Source: Acidobacteriota bacterium (GTDB lineage Bacteria; Acidobacteriota; Terriglobia; UBA7540). Taken from it: a DNA stretch of 7,243 nt. Numbering within the stretch: the stretch's first letter is position 1; each line of letters starts with the position of its first letter. The notes beneath the pieces are model-generated. The model ran no database searches, was not told where the DNA came from, and was given only the letters and a program-made list of their open reading frames with translations. Shown here piece by piece: positions 1-6,380 of the stretch. The DNA lies in assembly GCA_021828245.1 (NCBI GenBank), contig JAKASC010000120.1, positions 1 to 7,243 of the forward strand, in the 5' to 3' direction. The position numbers and the translations under genes are program-made.

Positions 1-1903
1 TTTCCGCGTCGAATTCGCGCCCCGCCTGCGGCAATTTGCCCAACCGCATGTCCACCATGCCGAGGCTATAATGAGCATCCGGAAGCTTGGGGTCGCCGGC
101 CACCGCCTTTTTTAGCTCTTGGTACGCTTGCTGGTTCCAATAAAGCCCCTCATAGGCTCTGCCCAAGAGCAGGTGAAAATGCGGACTATTGCCTCCCACC
201 TCCACCAGGCGCTCGAAGACCCGCTCACATTGCCGGTTGTGCTTCAGCTTGCCGTAGGAAATCCCCATCACAAACAGGTAGGCGAGATTTCTGCTCTCTT
301 GGCTCCATAGCGGTTGAAGCGCACGGATGACCTCCGCGTACTGATCCATCACGAAATAACACAGCCCCATTAAGTACCGAGCTTGAAGGTTTTGAGGATC
401 CGTTTCAAGGACAGCGGAAAATTCGGGGATGGCATCTTTGAAGTCTTTCTTCTGATAATAGGCCAATCCCAAATCCAGATTGAGACCGGCCAACTTGGGT
501 GCGAGCCGGCGGGCCGCCTGAAAATAACGAATCGCCTGACCCAATCGGTGAGTGCGAAGGCAAACCACGCCCAGGTCGCAAAGCGCCGGCGGGAAATTCG
601 GCTGAACCGCCAGAACCTGTTTGAAAAGCACCTCGGCTGGCCCGTAATGGCCTTCCTGCAAATTCTGTTCCGCCTCAAGGAAAATGGCCTTCACGCTTTC
701 AGCCGCGGCGGCTGGCTTATCGCTGGGCGGAAGGTTTCGATTCCGTGGCTGAAAGTTGGCGGCCACAGTCGGCTCCTGCTCCAGCTTGGCGAAGATCTTT
801 GACTCGCGGAGCGCATCCTTATTGTCTCCAATCTTGACGTAAGCTCGCGACAAGGCATAGTGCGCCTGGGGACTGTTGGGCGCCAGTCGGACAGCCGCCT
901 TCAGTTCGGGGAGAGCCTGCCTGGCGTGGTTCAAAGCCAATAGGGTCGTGCCCAGAGCCCAATGGGCGGCGAAAAGGCCAGGCGCGAGGTGAACCGCCTT
1001 TTCAGCGTACGGTAAGGCGCGGCCCGGCTCGTTGAGCTTGATCTCGGTCAGCGCCGTTTGCAGCAGCGCCATGACATCGTCAGGATTCAGTTTCAGTTCA
1101 TCTTGCATCTGGCTTAGCGCGCGCCGGTAATGCGTGTAATCGAGGAGATACTCGCCGAAAGCATAATGCAAGCCGCGCGCTCTGGGATACTTCTGAATCA
1201 GCACCTCATATTGTGGAATGATTTTGGCGGGCGGGGCTTGGACGGCCTCCCATGCGATGCGGCCGACTTGCAGCGCGAGCGATTGCTGCTTGGTATCCGT
1301 CCATTGCCCGGGCAAACGCGGAATCTTGAGCGACGCCAGCCCAAAGGCAGCTATCAGATCAGGATTGTTGACGCCCTCCCGCGCCAAGTGCTCGAGCAGG
1401 CGGTTGGCAACGTCAAATTGGCCGTTCAGAATAAATATCAGCGCGGCATGATAGGTGGCCACCTGTTCGAGGGCCGGATTGCGCAGGCCGAGTTCGCGCC
1501 CGTGTTGAATGTCGTCCAGCGCCTGGGGGTAGCGGGACATTTCATACTCGCAGAGCCCTCGAAGCGCCCACGCATCGCCATCCTTTGGCTCCAATCGCAG
1601 GGAGTTACCAAAGGCGGCGATGGCCCGCGGATAATCCTTCACTTGGGCCAGCAAAACACCTACCTCGCGCCATCCCTTGGCCCATTGCGGCTGAAGGCGG
1701 AGGGCTTGAAGGTAAAGCGCAATCGCGGGGCGCGTTTGACCTCGGTTGGAGGCTTCCGTCGCTTGCTTTTCCAGCGCCTGGAAGCGCGCGAGGGATGAAG
1801 ACGTTGCGGTCTTCTGTGCGCGCAAGGTGACAGGCAGCCAACTCAAAAGACACATTGTTAACGCCCACATCCGGACACTGCGCGCATTGCCACGATGCTT
1901 CAT
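1..1903 (-). CDS. Exported tetratricopeptide-repeat (TPR) protein, C-terminus beyond the left edge
   Basis: The minus strand is open from an ATG at 1903 to the window edge, giving 634 residues with no stop. Residues 1-29 look like a Sec signal peptide: a basic start (MKHRGNARSVR), a hydrophobic stretch (MWALTMCLLSWLPV) and possible cleavage after LRA. The rest is nearly all helical TPR-like repeats with the usual W/Y, G and A-x-P spacing. One block covers about 40-375; a Pro/Ala linker (about 380-402) separates it from a second block (about 403-634) with clear units at 403-436, 437-470, 471-504 and 572-605. TPR domains bind other proteins, so a periplasmic or envelope scaffold role is inferred; no catalytic domain is visible. 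A GTG six bases upstream (1909) has AGG about eight bases before it and is an alternative start. An ATG at 1870 would shorten the signal peptide. The repeat wording recalls Acidobacteriota TPR proteins. Function unknown. Confidence 0.88.
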   Translation of the reverse strand, partial: MKHRGNARSVRMWALTMCLLSWLPVTLRAQKTATSSSLARFQALEKQATEASNRGQTRPAIALYLQALRLQPQWAKGWREVGVLLAQVKDYPRAIAAFGNSLRLEPKDGDAWALRGLCEYEMSRYPQALDDIQHGRELGLRNPALEQVATYHAALIFILNGQFDVANRLLEHLAREGVNNPDLIAAFGLASLKIPRLPGQWTDTKQQSLALQVGRIAWEAVQAPPAKIIPQYEVLIQKYPRARGLHYAFGEYLLDYTHYRRALSQMQDELKLNPDDVMALLQTALTEIKLNEPGRALPYAEKAVHLAPGLFAAHWALGTTLLALNHARQALPELKAAVRLAPNSPQAHYALSRAYVKIGDNKDALRESKIFAKLEQEPTVAANFQPRNRNLPPSDKPAAAAESVKAIFLEAEQNLQEGHYGPAEVLFKQVLAVQPNFPPALCDLGVVCLRTHRLGQAIRYFQAARRLAPKLAGLNLDLGLAYYQKKDFKDAIPEFSAVLETDPQNLQARYLMGLCYFVMDQYAEVIRALQPLWSQESRNLAYLFVMGISYGKLKHNRQCERVFERLVEVGGNSPHFHLLLGRAYEGLYWNQQAYQELKKAVAGDPKLPDAHYSLGMVDMRLGKLPQAGREFDAE

Positions 1904-2324
1904 TTTCGTCACTGATGGAGCCTGCTGAACATCACCCAATGCACGCAGGGCCCGCGTCGAGCGCCCACGTTACGCATTGAATTGCGGCGTTGCTCTCGAG
2001 CCACCATTCTGCGCCACCGCCTTCCCATATTTTGCTCGCTCGGCGTGATGATTTCCAGTCCACATTTCAGAGAATGCTGCGAGCGGGCTTTCGGACTTTC
2101 GACAGTCCCGTAGGGGCAGGCCGGGCGCCGAGAGACCGCGGCGAGGCCGAGGCTGTTCGCGGATTTGAATAGGCGGAATCTCCTGATCTTTCAGGGACGA
2201 GAGATCTACATGCCGATAGCCTCAGCTTACGGTACATGCGCCTGCCGACGATACACCTCCGCAGCAGGGTGACGCGACTGGGGGGATCCGTGAAGCTTAA
2301 CGAGTGGCAGGAAGAACCGGCCTG
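1904..2324. other. Non-coding region between the TPR and GYD genes
   Basis: About 420 bases with no credible gene. The short open frames here lack ribosome binding sites and recognisable protein. The region must hold the promoter of the minus-strand TPR gene, but I could not find a convincing -35/-10 pair. An AT-rich patch (CATATTTTGC, around 2027-2036) is the most promoter-like spot. The middle (about 2110-2162) is very GC-rich with short self-complementary pieces (CCGCG at 2136-2140, CGCGG at 2158-2162), too weak to call. No tRNA or repeat was recognised. Confidence 0.5.
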
Positions 2325-2335
2325 TCATCGGCCGG
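2317..2335 (-). terminator. Weak hairpin overlapping the GYD gene stop
   Basis: CCGGCC (2317-2322) and GGCCGG (2330-2335) form a six-base-pair GC stem with a seven-base loop containing the TGA stop of the GYD gene. On the minus strand the stem is followed by GTTCTTCC, only partly T-rich. It could be an inefficient intrinsic terminator or a 3'-end stabilising hairpin. Without a true T-run the terminator call is tentative. Confidence 0.3.
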
Positions 2336-2645
2336 GTGCTTTGTAACTAACGGTCTTCTTGAGCGCCTTGTCCACTTCTTCCACCGTTAGCAACGGGGTG
2401 GTGCGACTTTTGGCGGCGCTGCTGGACCCCACGGCGAGCGCCAACGCAGCGGCGGTGACGTTGTCCGGGAAGTCACAAATCACAATCACATCGTCTGCGC
2501 CAAAGGCGAAATAGAACGCTTCCACCTTGCCGCCCACAGATTCCACGGCTCTGGTCACGGCCGCTTTGCGCCCCGAGGCTGTATCCTTAGCAAGGCCCTT
2601 CAGCCCTTCGGCGGTGTATGACGCTTGCAGGAGGTATCTTGGCAT
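2325..2645 (-). CDS. GYD-domain protein
   Basis: A complete 106-residue protein starting MPRYLLQASYTAEGLKGL, matching the opening of the GYD family of small ferredoxin-fold-like proteins (usually about 90-110 residues). Further family marks are GRxxAVTRAVESVGGKVEAFYFAFG (about 25-49) and the strand DDVIVICDFPD (about 51-61). The family is widespread in bacteria and has no established biochemical role. The naming motif, usually G-x-Y-D, reads GADD here. The start is firm: an AGGAGG sits five bases before the ATG. The gene lies 104 bases downstream of the aldolase on the same strand and has its own likely promoter (TTGACA and TAGCCT, 2684-2712). The hydrophilic C-terminus ends KAPGR; there is no signal peptide, so it is probably cytoplasmic. 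Confidence 0.85.
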   Translation of the reverse strand: MPRYLLQASYTAEGLKGLAKDTASGRKAAVTRAVESVGGKVEAFYFAFGADDVIVICDFPDNVTAAALALAVGSSSAAKSRTTPLLTVEEVDKALKKTVSYKAPGR

Positions 2646-2663
2646 CGCATCCTCCTCTCGAAT

Positions 2664-2673
2664 GAGAATTCTC
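2664..2673. promoter_or_regulatory. Perfect 10-base palindrome in the GYD gene leader
   Basis: GAGAATTCTC is a perfect palindrome lying just after the transcription start predicted from the promoter at 2684-2712 and about 18 bases before the GYD start codon. The minus-strand sequence beyond it (TCTCATTCGAGA) can also fold as an alternative four-base-pair hairpin. The position suits a repressor site or leader hairpin, but ten bases can occur by chance. Confidence 0.3.
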
Positions 2674-2683
2674 CGATGCCCAC

Positions 2684-2712
2684 AGGCTACGCCCCGACCC
2701 GGTGAATGTCAA
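2684..2712 (-). promoter_or_regulatory. Likely sigma70-type promoter of the GYD gene
   Basis: On the minus strand a perfect -35 box TTGACA (2712-2707) is followed after exactly 17 bases by TAGCCT (2689-2684), which keeps the three most conserved -10 positions (T, A and final T). Transcription would start near 2677, giving a leader of about 32 bases that includes the AGGAGG site. The promoter lies wholly in the gap behind the aldolase stop codon, which suggests the GYD gene can be expressed independently of the aldolase. Confidence 0.6.
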
Positions 2713-2749
2713 ACCGCAGGCGCCTTCCGTCTTCATGATGCCGCGGGCC

Positions 2750-3772
2750 TTACGCCGCCTGCTTTTCCAGTTCGGGGCGGTACTGGCCATAGCGCGCCAG
2801 GCTATTCATCTGAGCGCGATGGTAGAAAGCTTTCTGCGCCGCGGCTACGTTGGTGGCGATTCCCCGCCAGGCGCCCAGCACGGAGGCCTGGAGCGCCCGC
2901 CCGTAGGAGAAACTCAGTTGCCAAGGCCCGTGATGTCCCCGGTTCATGGCATTGAGATTTTCTGTCGCCTGAATCTCCGTTTGTCCGCCCGAAAGGAACA
3001 CAATGCCGGGGACCGCCGAGGGAACGCACCTGCGAAGGCACCGCACGGTCGCTTCCGCCACACGGTCCGGGTCGGCCTTCTCCTTGGAGTTTTCCCCTGG
3101 AACGACCATGTTGGGTTTCAGCACCATTCCCTCCAAAACAATCCTGTGCCTTGCCAGGGCGCGGAACACTTCGCCGAGCGTGGCCTCGGTCACTTCCTCG
3201 CAACGCGCCAGGCTATGATCGCCGTCCATCAGAACTTCGGGTTCGACGATGGGAACCAGTGCCGCTTCCTGGCTCAGCGCCGCAAAGCGCGCCAGCGCCT
3301 CGGCGTTCGCTCGCAGGCATGCGGCCGTGGGAAGGCCGGCGCCGATGGTGATGACGGCGCGCCACTTGGTGAAGCGCGCTCCCAGTTTTCGGTATTCGGC
3401 TAACCGCTCGCGCAGCCCGTCTAATCCCTCGGTGACTTTTTCTCCTGGGAACAAAGCCAGGTCTTTGGCGCCCTTGTCCACCTTGATGCCGGGAATGATG
3501 CCGCGCGAGCTGAGCACTTCCGGCATCGACCGGCCATCCCGAGTCTTCTGGCGGATGGTTTCGTCGTACAAAATGACGCCGCTGATAAACTCCTCAACGC
3601 CGGGCGTCGTAAACAGCAATTCCCGATAGGCGCGGCGGTTCTCCTCCGTGTTGGCAATGCCAACGTTTTTGAATCGTTTTTCAATTGTGCCGGTGCTTTC
3701 GTCAGCGGCCAAAATGCCTTTGCCCGGTGCGACCATCGCCCTGGCGGTGGATTCCATTGCAGATTGATCCAT
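2750..3772 (-). CDS. fba: Class I fructose-bisphosphate aldolase
   Basis: A complete 340-residue class I (Schiff-base, metal-independent) aldolase of the animal/plant type, which interconverts fructose 1,6-bisphosphate with glyceraldehyde 3-phosphate and dihydroxyacetone phosphate in glycolysis and gluconeogenesis. Family motifs appear in order: GILAADEST (D24, equivalent to rabbit muscle D33), FTKWRAV (K136, like K146), VPIVEPE (E177, like E187) and VLKPNMVVPG with the Schiff-base lysine K219 (like K229); the phosphate-binding segment LSGGQ (260-264) follows. All key residues are present. The C-terminus ends ELEKQAA and lacks the terminal tyrosine of the animal enzymes. The start at 3772 is chosen because GAGGTGA lies five bases upstream; the frame is open to a GTG at 3808, but those 12 extra residues are not family-like. 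It follows the receiver gene after 101 bases and precedes the GYD gene. Confidence 0.96.
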   Translation of the reverse strand: MDQSAMESTARAMVAPGKGILAADESTGTIEKRFKNVGIANTEENRRAYRELLFTTPGVEEFISGVILYDETIRQKTRDGRSMPEVLSSRGIIPGIKVDKGAKDLALFPGEKVTEGLDGLRERLAEYRKLGARFTKWRAVITIGAGLPTAACLRANAEALARFAALSQEAALVPIVEPEVLMDGDHSLARCEEVTEATLGEVFRALARHRIVLEGMVLKPNMVVPGENSKEKADPDRVAEATVRCLRRCVPSAVPGIVFLSGGQTEIQATENLNAMNRGHHGPWQLSFSYGRALQASVLGAWRGIATNVAAAQKAFYHRAQMNSLARYGQYRPELEKQAA

Positions 3773-3777
3773 AACAT

Positions 3778-3784
3778 TCACCTC
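3778..3784 (-). promoter_or_regulatory. Shine-Dalgarno site fixing the aldolase start
   Basis: The minus strand reads GAGGTGA followed by ATGTT and then the ATG at 3772. The five-base spacing favours this ATG over the GTG at 3808, which would add 12 residues. Confidence 0.7.
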
Positions 3785-3873
3785 ATAGACGGTTTGCGAG
3801 CAGGCCACCCTTCACGGCCTCGGTAAACCCTTTCCAACACCATTCTATCCTCTTCCCTGCCGTCCTGATAGGT

Positions 3874-4299
3874 TCACGGCCTAGGAGATGCCACGAGCGG
3901 CCGGGCGCTTTGTCGCGCCAAGGCTTCCGAGCGCGACAGGCATTTCTCAATCAAGTCAACCGCTTCCCCAATGCTTCGCTTATTGGTGGAACAATCGGTC
4001 GCTGCCTGCAGTTGGTCACGGCTCGGGGCATGGGTGGAATTGCCCGTTTTCATGAGTGCCACGCGCGGCTGAATCGGCAGCTCGTGGATCGCGTCCAAGA
4101 CAGCCTCGGAGGATAGGTCGGGCAACATATCATCCAGGAAGACCAAGTCAAACGGCTTGCGGCGCAGAGCTTCAAGAGCTTCTCGCCCGCCCCAGGCTGT
4201 GGTTGTGTCATAACCGAGCGTCTCCAAAACGCTCTCAAGGCGTATAAGGATAGCCTCATCGTCGTCAACGATGAGAACCCGTTTGGGCATTTCTCTCAT
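3874..4299 (-). CDS. Stand-alone response regulator receiver domain (CheY-like)
   Basis: A 141-residue protein made almost entirely of one receiver domain, the phosphate-accepting module of two-component systems. Visible are the acidic pocket RVLIVDDDE (D12-D14), the phospho-acceptor D56 in FDLVFLDDMLPD, a candidate conserved threonine T85 in VALMKTGN, and a lysine (K107, in TNKRS) near the expected site but without its usual following proline. The second half is less orthodox than the first, so phosphorylation switching may be altered. No output domain follows; the tail (about 125-141) is Ala/Arg/Pro-rich. The start is ATG 4299, eight bases after GGAGGT; a TTG at 4302, five bases after it, is an alternative. 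No histidine kinase gene is nearby, so the partner lies elsewhere. The gene is divergent from the metal transporter and 101 bases upstream of the aldolase. Confidence 0.9.
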   Translation of the reverse strand: MREMPKRVLIVDDDEAILIRLESVLETLGYDTTTAWGGREALEALRRKPFDLVFLDDMLPDLSSEAVLDAIHELPIQPRVALMKTGNSTHAPSRDQLQAATDCSTNKRSIGEAVDLIEKCLSRSEALARQSARPLVASPRP

Positions 4300-4341
4300 C
4301 AATGGTTACCTCCCCTGATTCCGCCTCTTCCTCGATGGAAC

Positions 4342-4391
4342 GCCAGCCATCGCCTTGCGTCACTGCGACGCTGGAAGGGGCATGGGCTGGC
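4342..4391. repeat. 50-base imperfect inverted repeat in the leader of the receiver gene
   Basis: Outer arms GCCAGCC (4342-4348) and GGCTGGC (4385-4391) match perfectly, as do inner arms GCGTC (4357-4361) and GACGC (4367-4371) around a five-base loop, ACTGC. The parts between (ATCGCCTT and TGGAAGGGGCATG) pair partly with bulges. On the minus strand the structure ends about 40 bases before the receiver start codon, so it could be a leader RNA hairpin or a protein-binding site. Confidence 0.5.
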
Positions 4392-4575
4392 CGTGGTTAG
4401 GCGCTGGTTCAGTGCAGGCTCACGGATTGGAGAATCATCGTGCTTCACGGCAAGACCCGGTGTATCGGTTCGACTCCGCCGTTGAATCCACTCAGATAGA
4501 TGCGTCATCTCAAAATTGGTTACGCTCGCGACTCGCTGCGACGCTCTTCGCTGCCGTCGAGGCGGCGCACCGCAG

Positions 4576-4598
4576 AGCGGCCTTGAATTTCAACCGCT
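4576..4598. promoter_or_regulatory. Candidate operator: interrupted palindrome upstream of the ABC transporter
   Basis: The core TTGAA-T-TTCAA (4583-4593) is a perfect 11-base palindrome. It is flanked by AGCGG (4576-4580) and CCGCT (4594-4598), also complementary, with two unpaired C bases on the left. It lies about 100 bases before the transporter start. A dimeric regulator such as a metal sensor is a reasonable guess, but the sequence does not match a box I know. Confidence 0.35.
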
Positions 4599-4699
4599 GG
4601 TGTGAGAGCGTAAGGGCGCGTCGGGAAGCCGGGCTGGGCAAGCCACAAGGTCAAGGCAACTGAACCTGAAGACGCCGCCCGCGGGCACGAGAACAAACG

Positions 4700-5422
4700 A
4701 TGGATCCCATTTTGCAGGTGGAAAATCTGAGCGTCGAGCTGGATGGCCAATCTGTAATCGAGGGTCTCTCCTTTGAGGTCGGACGGGGCGAGACCGTCAT
4801 GGTGATCGGCCCCAACGGCGCGGGTAAAACTACGCTGTTCCGGGCCCTGATGGGGTTCATTCCTTATCGGGGCCGCATCGCCTGGAAGCCTGGGACGCGG
4901 CTTGGCTACGTGCCGCAAGGCGTGGACGTGAACCGAGAATTCCCTCTGGCCGTGCGCGAACTTTTCCATCTCGGCAAGCAGCGCGTGAATGAGAAGGCCA
5001 TCGAAGAAGCGCTGTCCCTCGTCAACAGCGCAGGGCTGGCGCGGCGCACGCTTTCCAACCTCTCTTCGGGAGAATTTCAACGCGTGCTCATCGCCTTTGC
5101 TTTGGCCGAGCGGCCCCAGGCGCTCCTGTTTGATGAACCCACCAGCGACATTGACGTCGGCGGCCAGGAGACCATTTACCACCGTCTGCAACAGATTGGG
5201 CGCGAGCAGGGCCTGACGCTGCTCATGATCTCCCACGATCTCAATGTGGTGTTGCGGTTTGCGACGCAGGTTCTTTGCCTCAACAAAGGCTTCAAATGCT
5301 TAGGAAAGCCGATGGATATTTTGACCCCGGAGCTTCTGCGCCGACTCTACGGCGATGAGGTTGGTTTTTATCGGCACACGCACGACGTCCGGGCGGATTC
5401 TGATTCCTTGGGCCGCGGTTGA
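4700..5422 (+). CDS. Metal (Zn/Mn/Fe-type) ABC transporter ATP-binding protein
   Basis: A 240-residue nucleotide-binding subunit that powers import across the inner membrane with the permease encoded next. Motifs: Walker A GPNGAGKTT (37-45), Q-loop VPQG (Q73), signature LSSGEFQR (121-128), Walker B LLFDEP (142-147, catalytic E146) and switch histidine H179 in MISHD. The segment after Walker B (DIDVGGQETIY) and the permease type place it in the ZnuC/MntB/TroB group; zinc, manganese or iron cannot be separated by eye. The signature departs from the usual LSGGQxQR (second G to S, Q to E), although both changes occur in working ABC proteins. The C-terminus carries HTHD, a possible metal-contact patch. 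ATG 4700 is the only reasonable start because a stop lies shortly upstream in frame, but no clear Shine-Dalgarno site precedes it, so initiation may be weak or leaderless. Confidence 0.93.
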   Translation: MDPILQVENLSVELDGQSVIEGLSFEVGRGETVMVIGPNGAGKTTLFRALMGFIPYRGRIAWKPGTRLGYVPQGVDVNREFPLAVRELFHLGKQRVNEKAIEEALSLVNSAGLARRTLSNLSSGEFQRVLIAFALAERPQALLFDEPTSDIDVGGQETIYHRLQQIGREQGLTLLMISHDLNVVLRFATQVLCLNKGFKCLGKPMDILTPELLRRLYGDEVGFYRHTHDVRADSDSLGRG

Positions 5423-5428
5423 AGGTGA
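5423..5428 (+). promoter_or_regulatory. Shine-Dalgarno site fixing the permease start
   Basis: AGGTGA lies five bases before the ATG at 5434 and directly after the stop of the ATP-binding gene. This favours ATG 5434 over the TTG at 5419, which would overlap the upstream stop as TTGA, and over the GTG at 5425. Confidence 0.6.
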
Positions 5429-5433
5429 GTGGA

Positions 5434-6207
5434 ATGTTTGCATGGGTTCTGGTGACCGGAATTCTGGCCGCGGCGGCCATCGGATACTTGGGTGTTTTTG
5501 TCATCTTCAAGCGCGTGGCGCTGGCGGGTGACGCGCTCTCGCACGTGGCCTTGCCCGGCATTGCGCTGGCGCTGGCGCTTGGCGTGGACGTGCTTTGGGG
5601 CGCCCTTCCGGTGCTCTTACTGGCCGCCGTCATCGTTTATTTTGTCTCCAAGTCCGCGCATCTCTACGAAGACGCCATCATCGGCATCTTGTTTTCCCTG
5701 TCGCTTGCCATAGGCGTGCTCTTCATCAATCTTGAAGATCTGGAGGCGGCGCTTTTCGGCGATATCCTGCATCTGGGGGCCGGGGAAATGACAGTGACGA
5801 TTTTGCTTTCGCTCATTATTTTGCTCTTCGTGTGGGCCCTGCATCGCCCCTTGACGCTGACCTGCTTCTCTTCCGACCTGGCGCGGGCGAACGGCGTGAA
5901 GGTGGAGCGGACCAATCTCTTCTTCTTCGTGCTGCTGGCGCTGGCTGTTGGGCTGGGCGTCAAGGTGGTGGGCACGCTGTTGGTCGGCTCGCTGGTCATC
6001 ATTCCCTCTTCGGCTGCCGCCAACCTGGCCCGCAGCCTCAAGTCGCTCACGGCGCTAAGCATCGGGTTCGCGGCGCTCAGCACGGCCTTGGGCTTGCTGG
6101 CGGCGCACGCCTTCCGACTTCTGCCCGGTCCCATGATCGTCATTTTTGAAGGGGTACTCTTCCTGCTGACGCTGACGGGCAAACTGGCCCGTCAGAGGGT
6201 TCGGTAG
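5434..6207 (+). CDS. Metal (Zn/Mn/Fe-type) ABC transporter permease
   Basis: A 257-residue polytopic membrane protein, the channel subunit of the importer, in the ZnuB/MntC/TroC family (usually about 260-290 residues). Hydrophobic segments lie near 4-25, 38-50, 53-71, 81-98, 120-136, 160-175, 178-195, 204-224 and 232-248. Family signatures are VALAGDALSHVALPGIALAL (28-47) and VKVVGTLLVGSLVIIPSSAA (176-195), which match the conserved cytoplasmic and ligand-path segments of these permeases. The gene starts 11 bases after the ATP-binding stop, so the two are surely co-transcribed and probably translationally coupled. No solute-binding protein gene follows: the next gene is 173 bases away and encodes an unrelated small lipoprotein. 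No hairpin terminator is visible after the stop, although a T-rich stretch lies at about 6290-6297. Confidence 0.93.
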   Translation: MFAWVLVTGILAAAAIGYLGVFVIFKRVALAGDALSHVALPGIALALALGVDVLWGALPVLLLAAVIVYFVSKSAHLYEDAIIGILFSLSLAIGVLFINLEDLEAALFGDILHLGAGEMTVTILLSLIILLFVWALHRPLTLTCFSSDLARANGVKVERTNLFFFVLLALAVGLGVKVVGTLLVGSLVIIPSSAAANLARSLKSLTALSIGFAALSTALGLLAAHAFRLLPGPMIVIFEGVLFLLTLTGKLARQRVR

Positions 6208-6380
6208 CAGCACTTACCGCCGACTTCTGCACTCATCGCTCTTCATGGCGCAAACTCTTCCCTATTCCCCATTCCCCTACACGCGCTTTTTTCTTTAGGC
6301 GGCAATGCAATTCTAATCCCTCCAACAACGTCGGCGGATCGCGTCGAATTCGTGACATACTAAAGAGCGGAGTGTAGGCG

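Larger units (their letters stand above)
4300..4699. other. Divergent intergenic control region
   Basis: About 400 bases between the minus-strand receiver gene and the plus-strand ABC transporter. It must hold the start signals for both. It contains the receiver gene's Shine-Dalgarno site (4308-4313), a long imperfect inverted repeat (4342-4391), a short inverted repeat AGATG/CATCT (4498-4510) and an operator-like palindrome (4576-4598). A weak plus-strand promoter candidate is TTGAAT (4482-4487) with TCATCT 17 bases on; its -10 is poor. No classical Fur or Zur box was recognised, and the small open frames here look non-coding. Confidence 0.5.

Noticed and set aside
1130..1798. Plus-strand open frame of 222 codons opposite the TPR gene.
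   Set aside because: The minus strand carries an unbroken TPR protein over the same stretch; no ribosome site or domain supports the plus strand.
2702..3403. Plus-strand open frame of 233 codons opposite the aldolase.
   Set aside because: It is antisense to an aldolase with all active-site residues; high GC content produces such frames.
4469..4482. GGTTCGACTCC resembles the T-arm of a tRNA, with CCA a little downstream.
   Set aside because: Only about three stem pairs form, and no matching acceptor, D-arm or anticodon arm is found upstream; at most a chance match or an old tRNA remnant.
4363..4545. Ten-base direct repeat CTGCGACGCT at 4363-4372 and 4536-4545.
   Set aside because: A GC-rich ten-base match in this composition can easily arise by chance, and nothing else supports it.
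4520..5236. Long minus-strand open frame of 238 codons opposite the ATP-binding gene.
   Set aside because: It lies antisense to a gene with complete ABC motifs, and its protein has no recognisable domain.
6262..6282. CCCTATTCCCCATTCCCCTA, a short repeat that recalls heptamer tandem repeats or a G-quadruplex on the minus strand.
   Set aside because: Only two or three runs are present, too few for a repeat family or a four-run quadruplex.
6288..6297. T-rich run after the permease gene as an intrinsic terminator.
   Set aside because: No stable hairpin lies directly before it.
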